A stretch of 64,000 nucleotides of DNA from Corynebacterium pelargi (GTDB lineage: Bacteria > Actinomycetota > Actinomycetes > Mycobacteriales > Mycobacteriaceae). Where the stretch lies: assembly GCF_014635485.1 (NCBI RefSeq), contig NZ_BMCX01000002.1, forward strand, positions 332,396 to 396,395, read 5' to 3'. A program made the position numbers and the translations under genes. Under the pieces are notes generated by a model. The model searched no databases. It saw nothing but the letters and a program-made list of their open reading frames with translations, and was not told where the DNA came from. Below, in pieces: positions 1 to 9,088 of this stretch; position 1 is the first letter of the stretch; the number at the start of each line of letters is the position of its first letter.

Positions 1-672
1 CACCAGCTCGAAGGAAGCGCGAGAGCTCATCACCAAGACCTTGTCGTTGGCGGGCAGCGCATCGTCTAAGAGCAAGGCGCCAATGGCCTTATCGGCTGCG
101 TTATGGCGCCCGACGTCCTCGCGTAGAAGTTCGAGTTCGCCCTGAGCATTAAAGATGCCTGCTGCATGCACGCCGCCGGTGCGTCGAAAAAGCTTCTGTT
201 GCTTGCGCAGCATCTGCGGCATGGCCGCGATCTGCTCGGCGCGCAGACGAGGAGGGGAAAGCTTGGTGGGCACGCGACGCAGTACCGCGTCCATCGAGCT
301 TGAACCGCACACACCGCAGGCAGAAGTGCCGGGGCTAAGCCGGATGTGCTCAAGGCCAGGGGCACGCACGCCTGGGCGCAAGTCCACCTCCAGCACGTTA
401 TAGGTATTAACCCCATCTGCGGTGGCGCCGGCGCAGTAGCGGGCCTCGGCAACATCCGAAGCGCTGCGGATGAGGCCTTCGGAAAAGAGGTAGCCATGAA
501 GCCACTCAATGTCGTGCCCCGGTGTGCGCATGGTGCTTGCTACAACTTGGCCCCCGATGCGCACCTCAAGGGGTTCTTCCACGGCAATGGAATCGGCGCG
601 GCGTTCGTGGTGAGGGGGATCGTCGACAAGCGAAATCTTGCTAACGGCGATATTGCGTGAGAGCCTACCCAC
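1..672 (-). CDS. fdhD: Formate dehydrogenase accessory sulfurtransferase FdhD (C-terminus cut by window)
   Basis: FdhD passes sulfur from a cysteine desulfurase to the molybdopterin cofactor of formate dehydrogenase in the cytoplasm. 224 codons are visible, and the C-terminus lies before base 1. The family cysteine loop appears as SACGVCGSSS (CxxC), followed by GGVHAAGIF and EDVGRHNAADK, all typical of FdhD. The start is GTG at 672, which shares one base with the TAG stop of the upstream fdhF (TAGTG), so translation of the two is probably coupled. The neighbour is its natural client, the molybdopterin oxidoreductase. Confidence 0.93.
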   Translation of the reverse strand, partial: MGRLSRNIAVSKISLVDDPPHHERRADSIAVEEPLEVRIGGQVVASTMRTPGHDIEWLHGYLFSEGLIRSASDVAEARYCAGATADGVNTYNVLEVDLRPGVRAPGLEHIRLSPGTSACGVCGSSSMDAVLRRVPTKLSPPRLRAEQIAAMPQMLRKQQKLFRRTGGVHAAGIFNAQGELELLREDVGRHNAADKAIGALLLDDALPANDKVLVMSSRASFELV

Positions 673-2996
673 TACTGCTGCTGCTCCTCGAGTACGAGTC
701 CTTGTTTCTCGGCTTCTTCGGCGGTGATCCCCACGGGTTCGAGGCGCACCACCACCGACTTGGAAATCGGGGTATTGGAGTGCTCGGCGGATTCTGAAAG
801 CGGGATCACGGCATTGGCCTCGGGGAAGTAGGCGGTGACGCAATCCTTGGCCGTCTGATACTCCACGATGCGGAAGTTGGGAGCTATACGACGAACACCG
901 TCATACTCAGAGACGATATTGACCAAATCGCCATGGTGAAGCTTTCGCTCACGACAATCCTCGGGGCTGACAAACACCACGCGGCGGCCATTGGAGATAC
1001 CGCGATAGCGATCATCGAGGCCATAAATAGTGGAGTTGTACTGATCGTGCGAACGCACCGTGGACAACAAGAAGGCGCCGTGCGGTAGATCAATCACGTT
1101 GGTTTCATTCACCGTGAGCTGCGCTTTCCCGTCGGAAGTGTTGAAGATGCGCTCACGCGGGCCGTTGGGCAAGAAGAAGCCACCGGGGATATTAATGCGC
1201 TCGTTATAGCGCTCGAAGCCGTTGATGGTGGCCTCGATATGATCGCGGATCACCGAATAATCGTCGATCATCGGCTGCCAAAAATCATCGCCAAAGGTGG
1301 CAATGCCCGTCTTGGCAATAATCTCGACCTCGGATTGCAGGTCCAGGTCCTTGTTGGCGGTGCGCTTACCAATAGAGGCGTGCACAGAGGAGAAGGAATC
1401 CTCCACCGTGATCTTCTGCGGGCCAGAGGCTTGCACGTCTTTATCCGTGCGCGCCTTAACCGGAAGGATCAACGAGCGTCGCCCCGGGTAGGCGTGAGAA
1501 CCATTGGGCTTGGTGGAAAGGTGCACCGTGAGCTCCTGGGAACTCATGGCCTGTTCAATCACCGTGGTATCAGGGGAGATGCGCACGAAGTTGCCGCCAA
1601 GCGACATAAAGAACTTGGTCTTCCCATCGCGCATCGCCCGCATCGAATCCACCGAGTCAAGACCATGTTCGCGGGGGACATTGAAGCCGAAGCGATCTTC
1701 TAATGCCTGCAGGAAATGATCGGGCATCTTCTCCCAGATACCCACCGTGCGGTTACCCTGCACATTCGAGTGCCCACGCAAGGGAGCAGCACCGGCGCCG
1801 GGCTTGCCAATATTGCCGGTGAGCAACAAGAAATTGACCATCTCGCGCAAGGTATAGACGGCGTTTTTGTGCTGGGTAACGCCCAAGGTCCAACTCAGCA
1901 CCACCGTCTCGGCGGCCTCCACCATGTCCGCCACGCGATTGACCTGACGCTTGAGCACACCGGAGCCGCGCTCCAGCTCAACATCATCGAGGGATTGCAG
2001 ATGCTTGATCGTCTCTTCCACACCAGAGCAGAAGGTGTTTAAGAAATCATGGTCGATTGCGTCGCGTCGGATCAGTTCTTTATTTAAGGCCTGGAAGAAG
2101 GCGCGGTCGCCATCGAGGCGCACTTGCACGTACTCATCGGCGAGTTTCTCGGCAACACCGAGCGCACCCTTGACGGATTGAGGCTCCATAAAGCTAATCA
2201 ACCCAGCCTCGGGCAGGGGATTAATGGCAACGATCTTGCCGCCGTTGTCCTTGCACTTTTTCAACGCTGTGAGCGAACGCGGGTGGTTGGTGCCGGGGTT
2301 TTGCCCCACAGAGATAATCAGGTCGGTGTTATAGAAATCCGACATCACCACCGAGCCCTTACCAAGGCCTAGGGTTTGGCCCAAGGCAGAGCCGGTGGAT
2401 TCATGGCAAAGATTGCCGCAATCGGGCAGGTTATTGGTGCCGAGCCTGCGAGCTAGCAGGCCAAAGAGATAGGCAGCCTCATTCGAGGCGCGCCCGGAGG
2501 TGTAGAAGATGGCCTCTTCCGGACGAATGCTGTGCAATTGCTCAGCGATGAGCTCATAGGCCTGGTCCCAGGAAATCGGGCGATAGTGTTCGTCCCCAGT
2601 GTCGCGGTCATAGAGCATGGGGGTGGTTAAACGGCCCTGTTTGCCCAGCCAGTGATCGGTTTTCTCGCGCAGATCGCTAATTGAGTACTTGGCAAAAAAT
2701 TCAGGCGTTGCGCGATGGGGTGTTGTCTCCTCGGCTACGGCCTTGGCGCCGTTTTCGCAAAACTCCACCACGTTCAGGTCGCTTTGCGCAGGTTCTGGCC
2801 AAGCGCAACCGGGGCAGTCGATGCCGCCGTCTTTATTCATCGTCAGCAACGGCAATAGTGCCCTATTCGGCACTGCATGTTGCATTGCATGCAGCACACC
2901 CGGAACGCCGGCGGCCTTGGTCTTTCGCTTTGACACCTTCGGTGCATCAAAGGTGTTCTGCTCTGCGTTCACGGGGGTGGGAGTGTGCTGGCTCAT
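672..2996 (-). CDS. fdhF: Molybdopterin formate dehydrogenase-like oxidoreductase, FdhF/YdeP family
   Basis: A 774-aa cytoplasmic molybdopterin enzyme expected to oxidise formate to CO2, as the C. glutamicum FdhF does. Cys61, Cys64 (CPGC) and Cys80 near the N-terminus resemble the cluster-binding region of the YdeP/FdhF family. The molybdenum ligand appears to be the cysteine in NLCHESTG, so no selenocysteine is needed. GQNPGTNHPRS and the C-terminal dinucleotide-binding domain (SHDQYNSTIYG) fit. No Shine-Dalgarno precedes the ATG; a TAGAAT hexamer ends 8 nt upstream, so the mRNA is probably leaderless. FdhD follows directly. The physiological electron acceptor cannot be read from the sequence. 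Confidence 0.9.
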   Translation of the reverse strand: MSQHTPTPVNAEQNTFDAPKVSKRKTKAAGVPGVLHAMQHAVPNRALLPLLTMNKDGGIDCPGCAWPEPAQSDLNVVEFCENGAKAVAEETTPHRATPEFFAKYSISDLREKTDHWLGKQGRLTTPMLYDRDTGDEHYRPISWDQAYELIAEQLHSIRPEEAIFYTSGRASNEAAYLFGLLARRLGTNNLPDCGNLCHESTGSALGQTLGLGKGSVVMSDFYNTDLIISVGQNPGTNHPRSLTALKKCKDNGGKIVAINPLPEAGLISFMEPQSVKGALGVAEKLADEYVQVRLDGDRAFFQALNKELIRRDAIDHDFLNTFCSGVEETIKHLQSLDDVELERGSGVLKRQVNRVADMVEAAETVVLSWTLGVTQHKNAVYTLREMVNFLLLTGNIGKPGAGAAPLRGHSNVQGNRTVGIWEKMPDHFLQALEDRFGFNVPREHGLDSVDSMRAMRDGKTKFFMSLGGNFVRISPDTTVIEQAMSSQELTVHLSTKPNGSHAYPGRRSLILPVKARTDKDVQASGPQKITVEDSFSSVHASIGKRTANKDLDLQSEVEIIAKTGIATFGDDFWQPMIDDYSVIRDHIEATINGFERYNERINIPGGFFLPNGPRERIFNTSDGKAQLTVNETNVIDLPHGAFLLSTVRSHDQYNSTIYGLDDRYRGISNGRRVVFVSPEDCRERKLHHGDLVNIVSEYDGVRRIAPNFRIVEYQTAKDCVTAYFPEANAVIPLSESAEHSNTPISKSVVVRLEPVGITAEEAEKQGLVLEEQQQ

Positions 2997-3004
2997 AGTT
3001 GCCG

Positions 3005-3010
3005 ATTCTA
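3005..3010 (-). promoter_or_regulatory. Probable -10 element of fdhF (leaderless)
   Basis: TAGAAT on the minus strand, 8 nt before the fdhF ATG, with no purine-rich ribosome binding site between. The transcript would begin at or next to the start codon. Confidence 0.5.
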
Positions 3011-3066
3011 GCTACCCCAGCACACCCATGGGGATAGCCTCAGGCTCGCACCGGTACGGCAGGGGC

Positions 3067-3306
3067 TTAGAGCAGCTCCCTGGCTTTCTCGATCAGCGCT
3101 TCAATTTCTTCCACGCTGGCATCCTTGGCAGCCAACCCCACTAAGAAAGCGCTCAATGGTGCAGCCGGCCTGGCCTGTTGGTGGGCAATATCGCGAGTGA
3201 GATCCAGCAAAGCCGGAACCACTGCACGGGCAGCCTCGACATCAATATCGAATGCTTGGGCAAGGCGAGTCACCCACTCATAGGTGCTTGAAAGATCTTG
3301 TGCCAT
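3067..3306 (-). CDS. DUF6457 domain-containing small protein
   Basis: A 79-aa soluble, mostly helical, acidic protein (MAQDLSSTYEWVTRL...). The pattern of conserved Trp, the DLTRDIAHQQARPAAPLS segment and the C-terminal acidic helix match the actinobacterial DUF6457 family. C. glutamicum has a small gene (cg0617) in its fdhF-fdhD cluster that is needed for formate dehydrogenase activity; this is likely its counterpart, although here it precedes fdhF. The ATG at 3306 has TAAGAT ending 8 nt upstream and no Shine-Dalgarno, so it looks leaderless. The molecular role is unknown. Confidence 0.75.
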   Translation of the reverse strand: MAQDLSSTYEWVTRLAQAFDIDVEAARAVVPALLDLTRDIAHQQARPAAPLSAFLVGLAAKDASVEEIEALIEKARELL

Positions 3307-3314
3307 AAGGCTGT

Positions 3315-3320
3315 ATCTTA
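3315..3320 (-). promoter_or_regulatory. Probable -10 element of the DUF6457 gene (leaderless)
   Basis: TAAGAT on the minus strand, 8 nt upstream of the ATG. It has the same geometry as the fdhF promoter. Confidence 0.45.
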
Positions 3321-3324
3321 AGCG

Positions 3325-3360
3325 CTCACCGCGGCACTCACCGCGGCACTCACCGCAGCC
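3325..3360. repeat. 12-bp tandem repeat, three copies
   Basis: CTCACCGCGGCA is repeated at 3325-3336 and 3337-3348, with a third copy at 3349-3360 that has two changes. It lies between the msiK stop and the DUF6457 promoter and has no evident function. Confidence 0.8.
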
Positions 3361-3372
3361 ACACCTCTGCCA

Positions 3373-4509
3373 CTACTGCGGCAAACGAGCCCCGCTGGAC
3401 GTCGAAAAGCAATGCAAACCACCAGGGACGACGCGTGCAAACACGGTGCTTCCCACCGCGGGGCTTGTGCCCGGAGTGGTGCGGATAACCACCTGATTGC
3501 CCAGGTCTGCGGCCTCATTGTTCGAGGGCTCAGCGTGGCGCCCGGCTGCACCCTGGAGAGCGCCATAGAGATAGGTATCCGAGCCAAGCTCTTCTACCAG
3601 GGTGATCTCCAGCGGCAGATGGCCGGGAGCTGGGGCGCTGAGAAGTTCGAGCGCCTCGGGTCTAAAGCCCAACGTGATCGCGTTGCTTCCTTCTTCTTCC
3701 AGGGCGTGAAGCGTCGCGGGGCTTAACTGCAGCCGGGCCTGGCCGAGCACGGCCTGATCGCCTTCTACCTGGAAGGTGTGCAGGTTCATTGCCGGTGAGC
3801 CAATAAAGCCAGCGACAAAGGCATTTGCTGGGAGTTCATAGAGCTCACGCGGTGTGCCCACTTGCTGAAGCACCCCAGATTCGAGCACCGCGATCCGGTC
3901 GCCCATCGTCAGCGCCTCGGTTTGGTCGTGTGTGACATACACGGTGGTCACGCCGAGTTTTTTCTGCAGCGAGGCGATTTGGGTTCGGGTTTGCACACGC
4001 AGCTTGGCATCGAGGTTGGACAAAGGCTCGTCCATGAGAAAGACCTGGGGTTCGCGCACGATTGCACGCCCCATTGCCACGCGCTGGCGTTGGCCACCTG
4101 AAAGGGCCTTGGGTTTGCGGTCGAGCAGCTCGCTGAGGTCGAGCATGCGGGCGGCTTCTTCGACTCTTTGGTTGATTTCTTCTTTGGAGCGCCCATCCAT
4201 TTTGAGCGCGAATCCCATATTTTCGCGCACGCTCATGTGTGGATACAGGGCGTAATTTTGAAACACCATGGCGATGTCGCGGTCTTTTGGCGCCACATTG
4301 CTTACGTCACGATCGCCGATGAAAATCCGGCCCTCATTGACCTCTTCTAATCCGGCGAGCATGCGCAGGGTGGTGGACTTACCACAGCCGGAAGGGCCTA
4401 CGAGCACGAGAAACTCGCCGTCGTGGATTTCCAGTGAGATGTGATCCACTGAGGCCGTACTCGCGCCGGGGTAGATGCGCGTAGCTTGTTCAAACCTTAC
4501 GGATGCCAT
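3373..4509 (-). CDS. ABC transporter ATPase, MsiK/UgpC (MalK-like) family
   Basis: A 378-aa cytoplasmic ATPase that energises carbohydrate or glycerol-3-phosphate type importers. Visible motifs are Walker A GPSGCGKST, the signature LSGGQRQRVAMGRAI, Walker B VFLMDEPLSNLDAKLR, the H-loop YVTHDQTEA and a C-terminal TOBE-type domain, the usual MalK/MsiK layout and length. The start is the ATG at 4509 because AAGGAG stands 6 nt upstream; an upstream in-frame ATG lacks this. No permease or binding protein is nearby, so it may be a shared ATPase serving importers encoded elsewhere, as MsiK does in Streptomyces. The last codons contain one copy of the repeated 11-mer. Confidence 0.88.
   Translation of the reverse strand: MASVRFEQATRIYPGASTASVDHISLEIHDGEFLVLVGPSGCGKSTTLRMLAGLEEVNEGRIFIGDRDVSNVAPKDRDIAMVFQNYALYPHMSVRENMGFALKMDGRSKEEINQRVEEAARMLDLSELLDRKPKALSGGQRQRVAMGRAIVREPQVFLMDEPLSNLDAKLRVQTRTQIASLQKKLGVTTVYVTHDQTEALTMGDRIAVLESGVLQQVGTPRELYELPANAFVAGFIGSPAMNLHTFQVEGDQAVLGQARLQLSPATLHALEEEGSNAITLGFRPEALELLSAPAPGHLPLEITLVEELGSDTYLYGALQGAAGRHAEPSNNEAADLGNQVVIRTTPGTSPAVGSTVFARVVPGGLHCFSTSSGARLPQ
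3400..3410 (-). repeat. Dispersed 11-mer GCTTTTCGACG (copy 1)
   Basis: Exact copy on the minus strand near the 3' end of the MsiK-like gene, read there as Cys-Phe-Ser-Thr. See the finding on the 11-mer. Confidence 0.8.
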
Positions 4510-4581
4510 GTGGCGCTCCTTATCTTCATTGGCAGGTACGTGCCAAACGATCCGAGTGAAGTGGGGTGTATAACGCAAAAA

Positions 4582-4592
4582 GCTTTTCGACG
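4582..4592 (+). repeat. Dispersed 11-mer GCTTTTCGACG (copy 2)
   Basis: Exact intergenic copy, 73 bp upstream of the MsiK-like start. Confidence 0.8.
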
Positions 4593-4777
4593 TTGCCGAT
4601 CACATTACTTCTTTCTAGGTGATCTCGATGGCTGTGCGCAGGTGTACTGCTATGAGCAAGACAACGTGGGTGGTAGAGTGACTGCGTCTAAGACTGTGAA
4701 GACCCCAAGTGCTGGCAGATCAATACCGAGGCGGTGTTGGAGCTGCCCAGCGCCTGGCCCGAAATCAACCACGTGAA

Positions 4778-4812
4778 CTCTGCGCCAAACCCTTTAGGGC
4801 GCCAACGCAGAG
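4778..4812 (+). promoter_or_regulatory. Hairpin in the secY leader
   Basis: CTCTGCG (4778-4784) pairs with CGCAGAG (4806-4812), and an inner CCC-TTTA-GGG can extend the structure. It ends two bases before the secY Shine-Dalgarno (CAGGAGG at 4815-4821), so it could modulate ribosome access. There is no T run, so it is not a terminator. Confidence 0.4.
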
Positions 4813-4825
4813 CCCAGGAGGCTAA

Positions 4826-6151
4826 GTGTCCGCCATTACTCAGGCATTCCGGGACGCGGATCTGCGCAAGAAGATTCTGATCAGCATTGCCCTAATTGTG
4901 CTGTACCGAATTGGTGCCCAGATCCCTTCCCCCGGCGTGGACTACGCAAGCATCAGTGGAAGGCTGCGTGACCTCACCGCCGACTCCTCAAGCGTTTATT
5001 CGCTGATCAATCTCTTCTCCGGCGGTGCGCTGCTGCAACTGTCCATCTTCGCTATCGGCGTGATGCCTTATATCACCGCGTCGATCATCGTGCAGTTGCT
5101 TACCGTTGTGATTCCTAAGTTTGAGGAACTCAAAAAGGAGGGGCAGTCGGGTCAGGCCAAGATGGACCAGTACACCCGTTACCTCACCTTGGCACTCGCG
5201 CTCTTGCAGTCCGCCGGCATCGTCGCCTTGGCGGATCGCCAGCAGCTCCTTGGCGCAGGTGTGCAGGTGCTCGTCGATGACGCCTCGGTGTGGACCTTGG
5301 TGGTGCTTGTAACCACCATGACCGCCGGTGCCATCCTGGTGATGTGGCTCGGTGAGATCATCACCGAGCGCGGCGTGGGCAACGGTATGTCCCTGCTGAT
5401 TTTCGCCGGTATTGCGACGCGTCTGCCTTCCGATGGTGCCAATATCCTCAGCAGCTCCGGTGGCGTGGTGTTTGGCGTGGTGCTGGCCGCCGTGATCCTG
5501 CTGGTGATCGGCGTGGTCTTCGTGGAGCAGGGCCAGCGCCGCATCCCGGTGCAATACGCCAAGCGCATGGTTGGTCGACGCCAATACGGTGGTTCCTCGA
5601 CGTACCTGCCGCTGAAGGTGAACCAGGCCGGCGTGATCCCCGTGATCTTCGCCTCCTCCCTGATCTACATGCCGGTGCTGATCACGCAGATCATCCACTC
5701 CGGCAGCACCGAGGTTTCGGATAGCTGGTGGCAGCGCAATGTGATCGCTCACCTCCAACAGCCCAGCTCCTGGCAGTACATCGTGATGTACTTCGTGCTG
5801 ATTATCTTCTTCTCCTACTTCTACGTTTCGGTGCAGTATGACCCGAATGAGCAGGCGGAGAATATGAAGAAATATGGTGGCTTTATCCCCGGAATTCGCC
5901 CCGGTCGCCCCACAGCCGAGTACCTTGGATATGTGATGAATCGTCTGCTTTTCGTGGGCGCGCTCTACTTGGGCTTTATCGCGGTGCTGCCAAACATCGC
6001 GCTAGATTTAGGTGTGAGCGGCGGCGGAGCCACCGGTGCAACGCCATTCGGTGGTACGGCCATCCTGATTATGGTGTCCGTGGCATTGACCACCGTGAAG
6101 CAGATCGAATCGCAACTTCTGCAAAGTAACTACGAAGGATTGTTGAAATAA
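4826..6151 (+). CDS. secY: Preprotein translocase subunit SecY
   Basis: A 441-aa integral membrane protein forming the channel of the Sec translocon with SecE and SecG. About ten hydrophobic segments are visible. Typical stretches are the N-terminal region ending [34 protein letters not shown] and the C-terminal [16 protein letters not shown]. The start is GTG at 4826, four bases after CAGGAGG. The TAA stop overlaps the adk ATG by one base, so the genes are translationally coupled. Confidence 0.97.
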   Translation: MSAITQAFRDADLRKKILISIALIVLYRIGAQIPSPGVDYASISGRLRDLTADSSSVYSLINLFSGGALLQLSIFAIGVMPYITASIIVQLLTVVIPKFEELKKEGQSGQAKMDQYTRYLTLALALLQSAGIVALADRQQLLGAGVQVLVDDASVWTLVVLVTTMTAGAILVMWLGEIITERGVGNGMSLLIFAGIATRLPSDGANILSSSGGVVFGVVLAAVILLVIGVVFVEQGQRRIPVQYAKRMVGRRQYGGSSTYLPLKVNQAGVIPVIFASSLIYMPVLITQIIHSGSTEVSDSWWQRNVIAHLQQPSSWQYIVMYFVLIIFFSYFYVSVQYDPNEQAENMKKYGGFIPGIRPGRPTAEYLGYVMNRLLFVGALYLGFIAVLPNIALDLGVSGGGATGATPFGGTAILIMVSVALTTVKQIESQLLQSNYEGLLK

Positions 6152-6696
6152 TGCGTCTGGTACTCCTTGGCCCTCCCGGTGCTGGTAAAGGCACTCAAGC
6201 GGTGATCCTGAGCGAAAAGCTTGGCATCCCCCACATCTCCACCGGTGATCTCTTCCGCGCAAACATCGGCGAAGGCACCGACCTGGGCAAAGAGGCTCAG
6301 GAGTACATCGACGCCGGCAAGCTTGTGCCTACCGACGTCACCGCCCGCATGGTGAAGGCTCGTTTGCAAGAAGAGGACGCCAGCAATGGCTTCCTGCTCG
6401 ACGGCTTCCCACGCACCGTGGAACAGGCCGATATCCTCAACGGTTTCCTTGAAGAGTTCGGCACCAAGCTCGACGGTGTGATCAACTTCCAGGTGTCCGA
6501 GGACGTGGTGGTTGAGCGCATGCTGGGTCGTGGCCGCGCCGACGACAATGAAGACACCATCCGCACCCGCCTTGAGGTGTACCGCTCTGAAACTGCTCCC
6601 TTGATTGACTACTACGGTGAGCAGATCATCAACATCACCGCCGAAGGCAGCGTGGAAGAGATCAACGCTCGCACGCTCGAGGCTCTCAAGAGCTAA
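6151..6696 (+). CDS. adk: Adenylate kinase
   Basis: A 181-aa short-form cytoplasmic enzyme catalysing ATP + AMP to 2 ADP. The P-loop [10 protein letters not shown] is at the N-terminus, the AMP-binding [11 protein letters not shown] follows, and [13 protein letters not shown] is the conserved central motif. The LID is short ([15 protein letters not shown]) with no zinc cysteines, as usual in actinobacteria. It overlaps the secY stop by one base and is followed by a hairpin terminator. Confidence 0.97.
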   Translation: MRLVLLGPPGAGKGTQAVILSEKLGIPHISTGDLFRANIGEGTDLGKEAQEYIDAGKLVPTDVTARMVKARLQEEDASNGFLLDGFPRTVEQADILNGFLEEFGTKLDGVINFQVSEDVVVERMLGRGRADDNEDTIRTRLEVYRSETAPLIDYYGEQIINITAEGSVEEINARTLEALKS

Positions 6697-6710
6697 GGCC
6701 AAAAAACTTC

Positions 6711-6744
6711 AACACCGGGTGTGGCTACGCTGCCCCGGTGTTTT
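6711..6744 (+). terminator. Rho-independent terminator after adk
   Basis: AACACCGGG (6711-6719) pairs perfectly with CCCGGTGTT (6734-6742), followed by TT. It separates secY-adk from map, possibly only partially. Confidence 0.7.
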
Positions 6745-6774
6745 CCATTGCTCCACAACTTAAAGAGGAAGCCC

Positions 6775-7581
6775 ATGGCTTTTAGAAGAAAACGCAAAAC
6801 CATCCCCGCAAAAACTCCAGGCGAACTCGACGCTATGGAGGCAGCCGGACGCATCGTAGGCGAGGCCTTGGATGCTGTGCGCGCTGCCGCAGCTCCCGGG
6901 ATGAGCACACTCGACCTCGACCAGATCGCCGAGGAGATCATCCGCTCCCACGGTGCCACCCCAACCTTCCTGGGCTACCAAGGTTTCCCGGCCTCCGTGT
7001 GCGCATCGGTGAATGAGGAGATCGTCCACGGCATCCCAAATAGCCGCAAGATCCTTAAAGAAGGCGATCTTGTGTCCATCGACTGCGGCGCCACCTTTGA
7101 AGGCTGGGTGGGGGACTCGGCCTTAAGCTTCGGCATCGGCGAGATCGCCGAGGACGTGCAGGCGCTGAATAAGGCCACGGAGTTTGTGCTCTATGAAGGT
7201 CTCAAGGCGATGGTTCCCGGCAATAGGCTTAGCGACGTCTCCAACGCCCTTGAACAGGCAACGCGCGCGGCGGAACAGCGCTTCGGTGTGGCGCTCGGCA
7301 TTGTGGATGGCTACGGCGGCCACGGCATCGGGCGCACCATGCACGAGGATCCTTACTTAGAAAATGAAGGCAAGCCGGGCAAAGGGCCAATCATTCAGGC
7401 CGGTTCGGTGCTGGCCATCGAGCCGATGCTCACCTTAGGTTCCGTGGACTCTTTCGTGTTAGAAGACGAGTGGACTGTGGTGACAGAAGACGATTCCTAT
7501 GCAGCACACTGGGAACACACCGTGGCAGCCACCGATCAAGGGCCCCGTATTCTTACCCCGCGAAAGAGCATGAGGGCATAA
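6775..7581 (+). CDS. map: Methionine aminopeptidase, type I
   Basis: A 268-aa cytosolic metalloprotease that removes the initiator methionine. Metal-ligand contexts are visible in [20 protein letters not shown], the histidine in [22 protein letters not shown] and the final glutamate in [12 protein letters not shown]. The start is the ATG at 6775 because AAAGAGGAAG lies directly upstream; an earlier in-frame GTG would run through the adk terminator. The position downstream of secY-adk is conserved in actinobacteria. Confidence 0.95.
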   Translation: MAFRRKRKTIPAKTPGELDAMEAAGRIVGEALDAVRAAAAPGMSTLDLDQIAEEIIRSHGATPTFLGYQGFPASVCASVNEEIVHGIPNSRKILKEGDLVSIDCGATFEGWVGDSALSFGIGEIAEDVQALNKATEFVLYEGLKAMVPGNRLSDVSNALEQATRAAEQRFGVALGIVDGYGGHGIGRTMHEDPYLENEGKPGKGPIIQAGSVLAIEPMLTLGSVDSFVLEDEWTVVTEDDSYAAHWEHTVAATDQGPRILTPRKSMRA

Positions 7582-7710
7582 GGGGAGTAACGTCACCTGG
7601 CGCTTTTCCGATATAATCAAGAAAGTCGCAACAATTAGGTGACGGAAACAACGCGAGACATTCCTTTGAGGATGCGCGATTTTCTTCAAGAAGGGTTTAT
7701 AGTAGCTGCC

Positions 7711-8490
7711 ATGTCATACAAGCCTCGCCACGCTAAGAAGTCCCCGCTGCGCCGTCGAGCCACTGCGGTAGTTGGCACCACTGCCGCCACCGTCGCTCTC
7801 GTTGCTGCCCAGCAGCCCGCCAGCGCCCAGGATTTCGGCTCCCTGAAGCTGCCATCCAGCTTGGATCAGATCATCCAACTGCCTGGCGCAGTGACCCAGC
7901 CGGCGGAACAGCTCAACCAGCGCATCAACGACAGCCTGCAGCAATTCGGGCAGCAGACCCGTGATGGGGCATGGCAATTGCGCGAGGTGCTGCGCCAGCA
8001 GGCCGAGGCATTGCCGGTTGAGCTTCGCGAGCAAGCCCTGATCGCCATCGACTCCACCGTTGAGGCTTTCTTCCCCGGTTTGATTGCAGAGCGCACCGTT
8101 CCTGCTCCGGCTCCTCGCCCAGTAGAGCCAGTGCCTGCAGAAAACCCCTGCCCCAAAGAGGCTGATGCCTGCATCGACCTGGCCAAGCAGGAATCCTGGC
8201 TGCAAGAAGACGGCAAGATCACCTATGGTCCCGTGCCGATCTCCAGTGGCCGTGCCGGCTATGAAACCCCCACCGGGCGCCACATCGTCAACCGCAAGGT
8301 CAAAGACGAGGTCTCTCGCGAGTTCAACAATGCGCCCATGCCGAATGCTGTGTACTTCACCAATAACGGCATTGCCTTCCATGAGGGTGATCCGAATGTG
8401 ATGTCTCATGGCTGCATCCACCTGCGCCACGATGATTCCGTGAAGTACTTCGATACCCTTCAAAATGGCGATCTGGTGTACGTCTTCTAA
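7711..8490 (+). CDS. Secreted L,D-transpeptidase (YkuD domain)
   Basis: An exported enzyme expected to form 3-3 cross-links in peptidoglycan. The product (259 aa from this start) has a basic N-terminus (KSPLRRRA), a hydrophobic run and an ASAQ cleavage region near residue 40. A coiled, Gln-rich segment follows, then a Pro-rich linker (PAPAPRPVEPVPAENP), then a YkuD domain ending in the catalytic motif SHGCIHLR with Cys at about residue 234. The ATG at 7711 was chosen because it leaves a normal signal peptide; upstream in-frame starts at 7639 or 7672 cannot be excluded, as no strong ribosome binding site is seen. Confidence 0.88.
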   Translation: MSYKPRHAKKSPLRRRATAVVGTTAATVALVAAQQPASAQDFGSLKLPSSLDQIIQLPGAVTQPAEQLNQRINDSLQQFGQQTRDGAWQLREVLRQQAEALPVELREQALIAIDSTVEAFFPGLIAERTVPAPAPRPVEPVPAENPCPKEADACIDLAKQESWLQEDGKITYGPVPISSGRAGYETPTGRHIVNRKVKDEVSREFNNAPMPNAVYFTNNGIAFHEGDPNVMSHGCIHLRHDDSVKYFDTLQNGDLVYVF

Positions 8491-8508
8491 TACACCGAGA
8501 TCACATTT

Positions 8509-8543
8509 CGCTCCTGCCACGCCGAGTCGAGGCAGGAGCGTTT
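8509..8543 (+). terminator. Terminator after the L,D-transpeptidase gene
   Basis: CGCTCCTGCC (8509-8518) and GGCAGGAGCG (8531-8540) form a perfect 10-bp stem followed by TTT. Confidence 0.75.
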
Positions 8544-8675
8544 GGTATTTTCGCAGCTTGCGTGTAGTGTGGAACGTTGGTGTGTGCACTTCAGTGCCAC
8601 GCCAAGGTAAACATTCCAAACATTCAGGCTACTGAGCAGCAGTTTTGTTGCCAGGGTCTTAGGAAAGTGGAGGCT

Positions 8676-8894
8676 ATGGCTAAGGAAGGCGCAATCGAGG
8701 TTGAGGGTCGAATTATCGAGCCTTTGCCCAATGCAATGTTCCGCGTCGAGCTCGACAACGGGCACAAGGTGCTCGCTCATATCAGTGGCAAGATGCGCCA
8801 GCACTATATCCGCATCCTCCCCGAGGATCGCGTTGTAGTGGAGCTTTCACCCTACGACCTCAACCGAGGTCGCATCGTTTACCGCTACAAATAA
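8676..8894 (+). CDS. infA: Translation initiation factor IF-1
   Basis: A 72-aa OB-fold protein that binds the ribosomal A site with IF-2 and IF-3. [20 protein letters not shown] begins the protein, and the C-terminus [11 protein letters not shown] is characteristic. The length is exactly that of the family. The ATG at 8676 follows AGGAAAG/GGAGG. It heads the alpha-operon block after a terminator, so it should have its own promoter in 8545-8660. Confidence 0.97.
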   Translation: MAKEGAIEVEGRIIEPLPNAMFRVELDNGHKVLAHISGKMRQHYIRILPEDRVVVELSPYDLNRGRIVYRYK

Positions 8895-8957
8895 GTAACT
8901 TTCAGCCTTCATACTCTCAAGCCACGCCGCTTGTATAGCAGCGTGAGTGATGGATAC

Positions 8958-8978
8958 CTCCAGCGACGGTGGCTGGAG
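8958..8978 (+). promoter_or_regulatory. Hairpin between infA and rpsM
   Basis: CTCCAGC (8958-8964), loop GACGGTG, GCTGGAG (8972-8978). It lies in the 194-bp infA-rpsM gap, where many bacteria have rpmJ; no rpmJ is seen here. It could be a ribosomal-protein leader element or a weak terminator. Confidence 0.4.
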
Positions 8979-9088
8979 CCCCGTATGACGTGTACACCCA
9001 TCGTCCGGCGCCGACCGGGCAAAGCGTGTGCCATGTACGAGGACGAGTATGGAGAAAACCACCGTAACAACCGGAAAGGTACTGCCAC

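Larger units (their letters stand above)
4510..4825. other. Intergenic region between the divergent msiK-like gene and secY
   Basis: A 316-bp region carrying the divergent promoters. TGTATAAC at 4567-4574 on the plus strand (read as TTATAC on the other strand) is the best -10-like block. It also holds one copy of the 11-mer at 4582-4592 and the hairpin in front of secY. No convincing small gene was seen. Confidence 0.5.

Noticed and set aside
3325..3360. Short repeats as a CRISPR array
   Set aside because: Units are adjacent without spacers and only 12 bp long; no cas genes are present. The same holds for 29230-29292 and 35251-35324.
4988..5758. Long minus-strand frame inside secY (256 codons)
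   Set aside because: His/Gln-rich, without family resemblance or ribosome binding site; a shadow of a high-GC gene.
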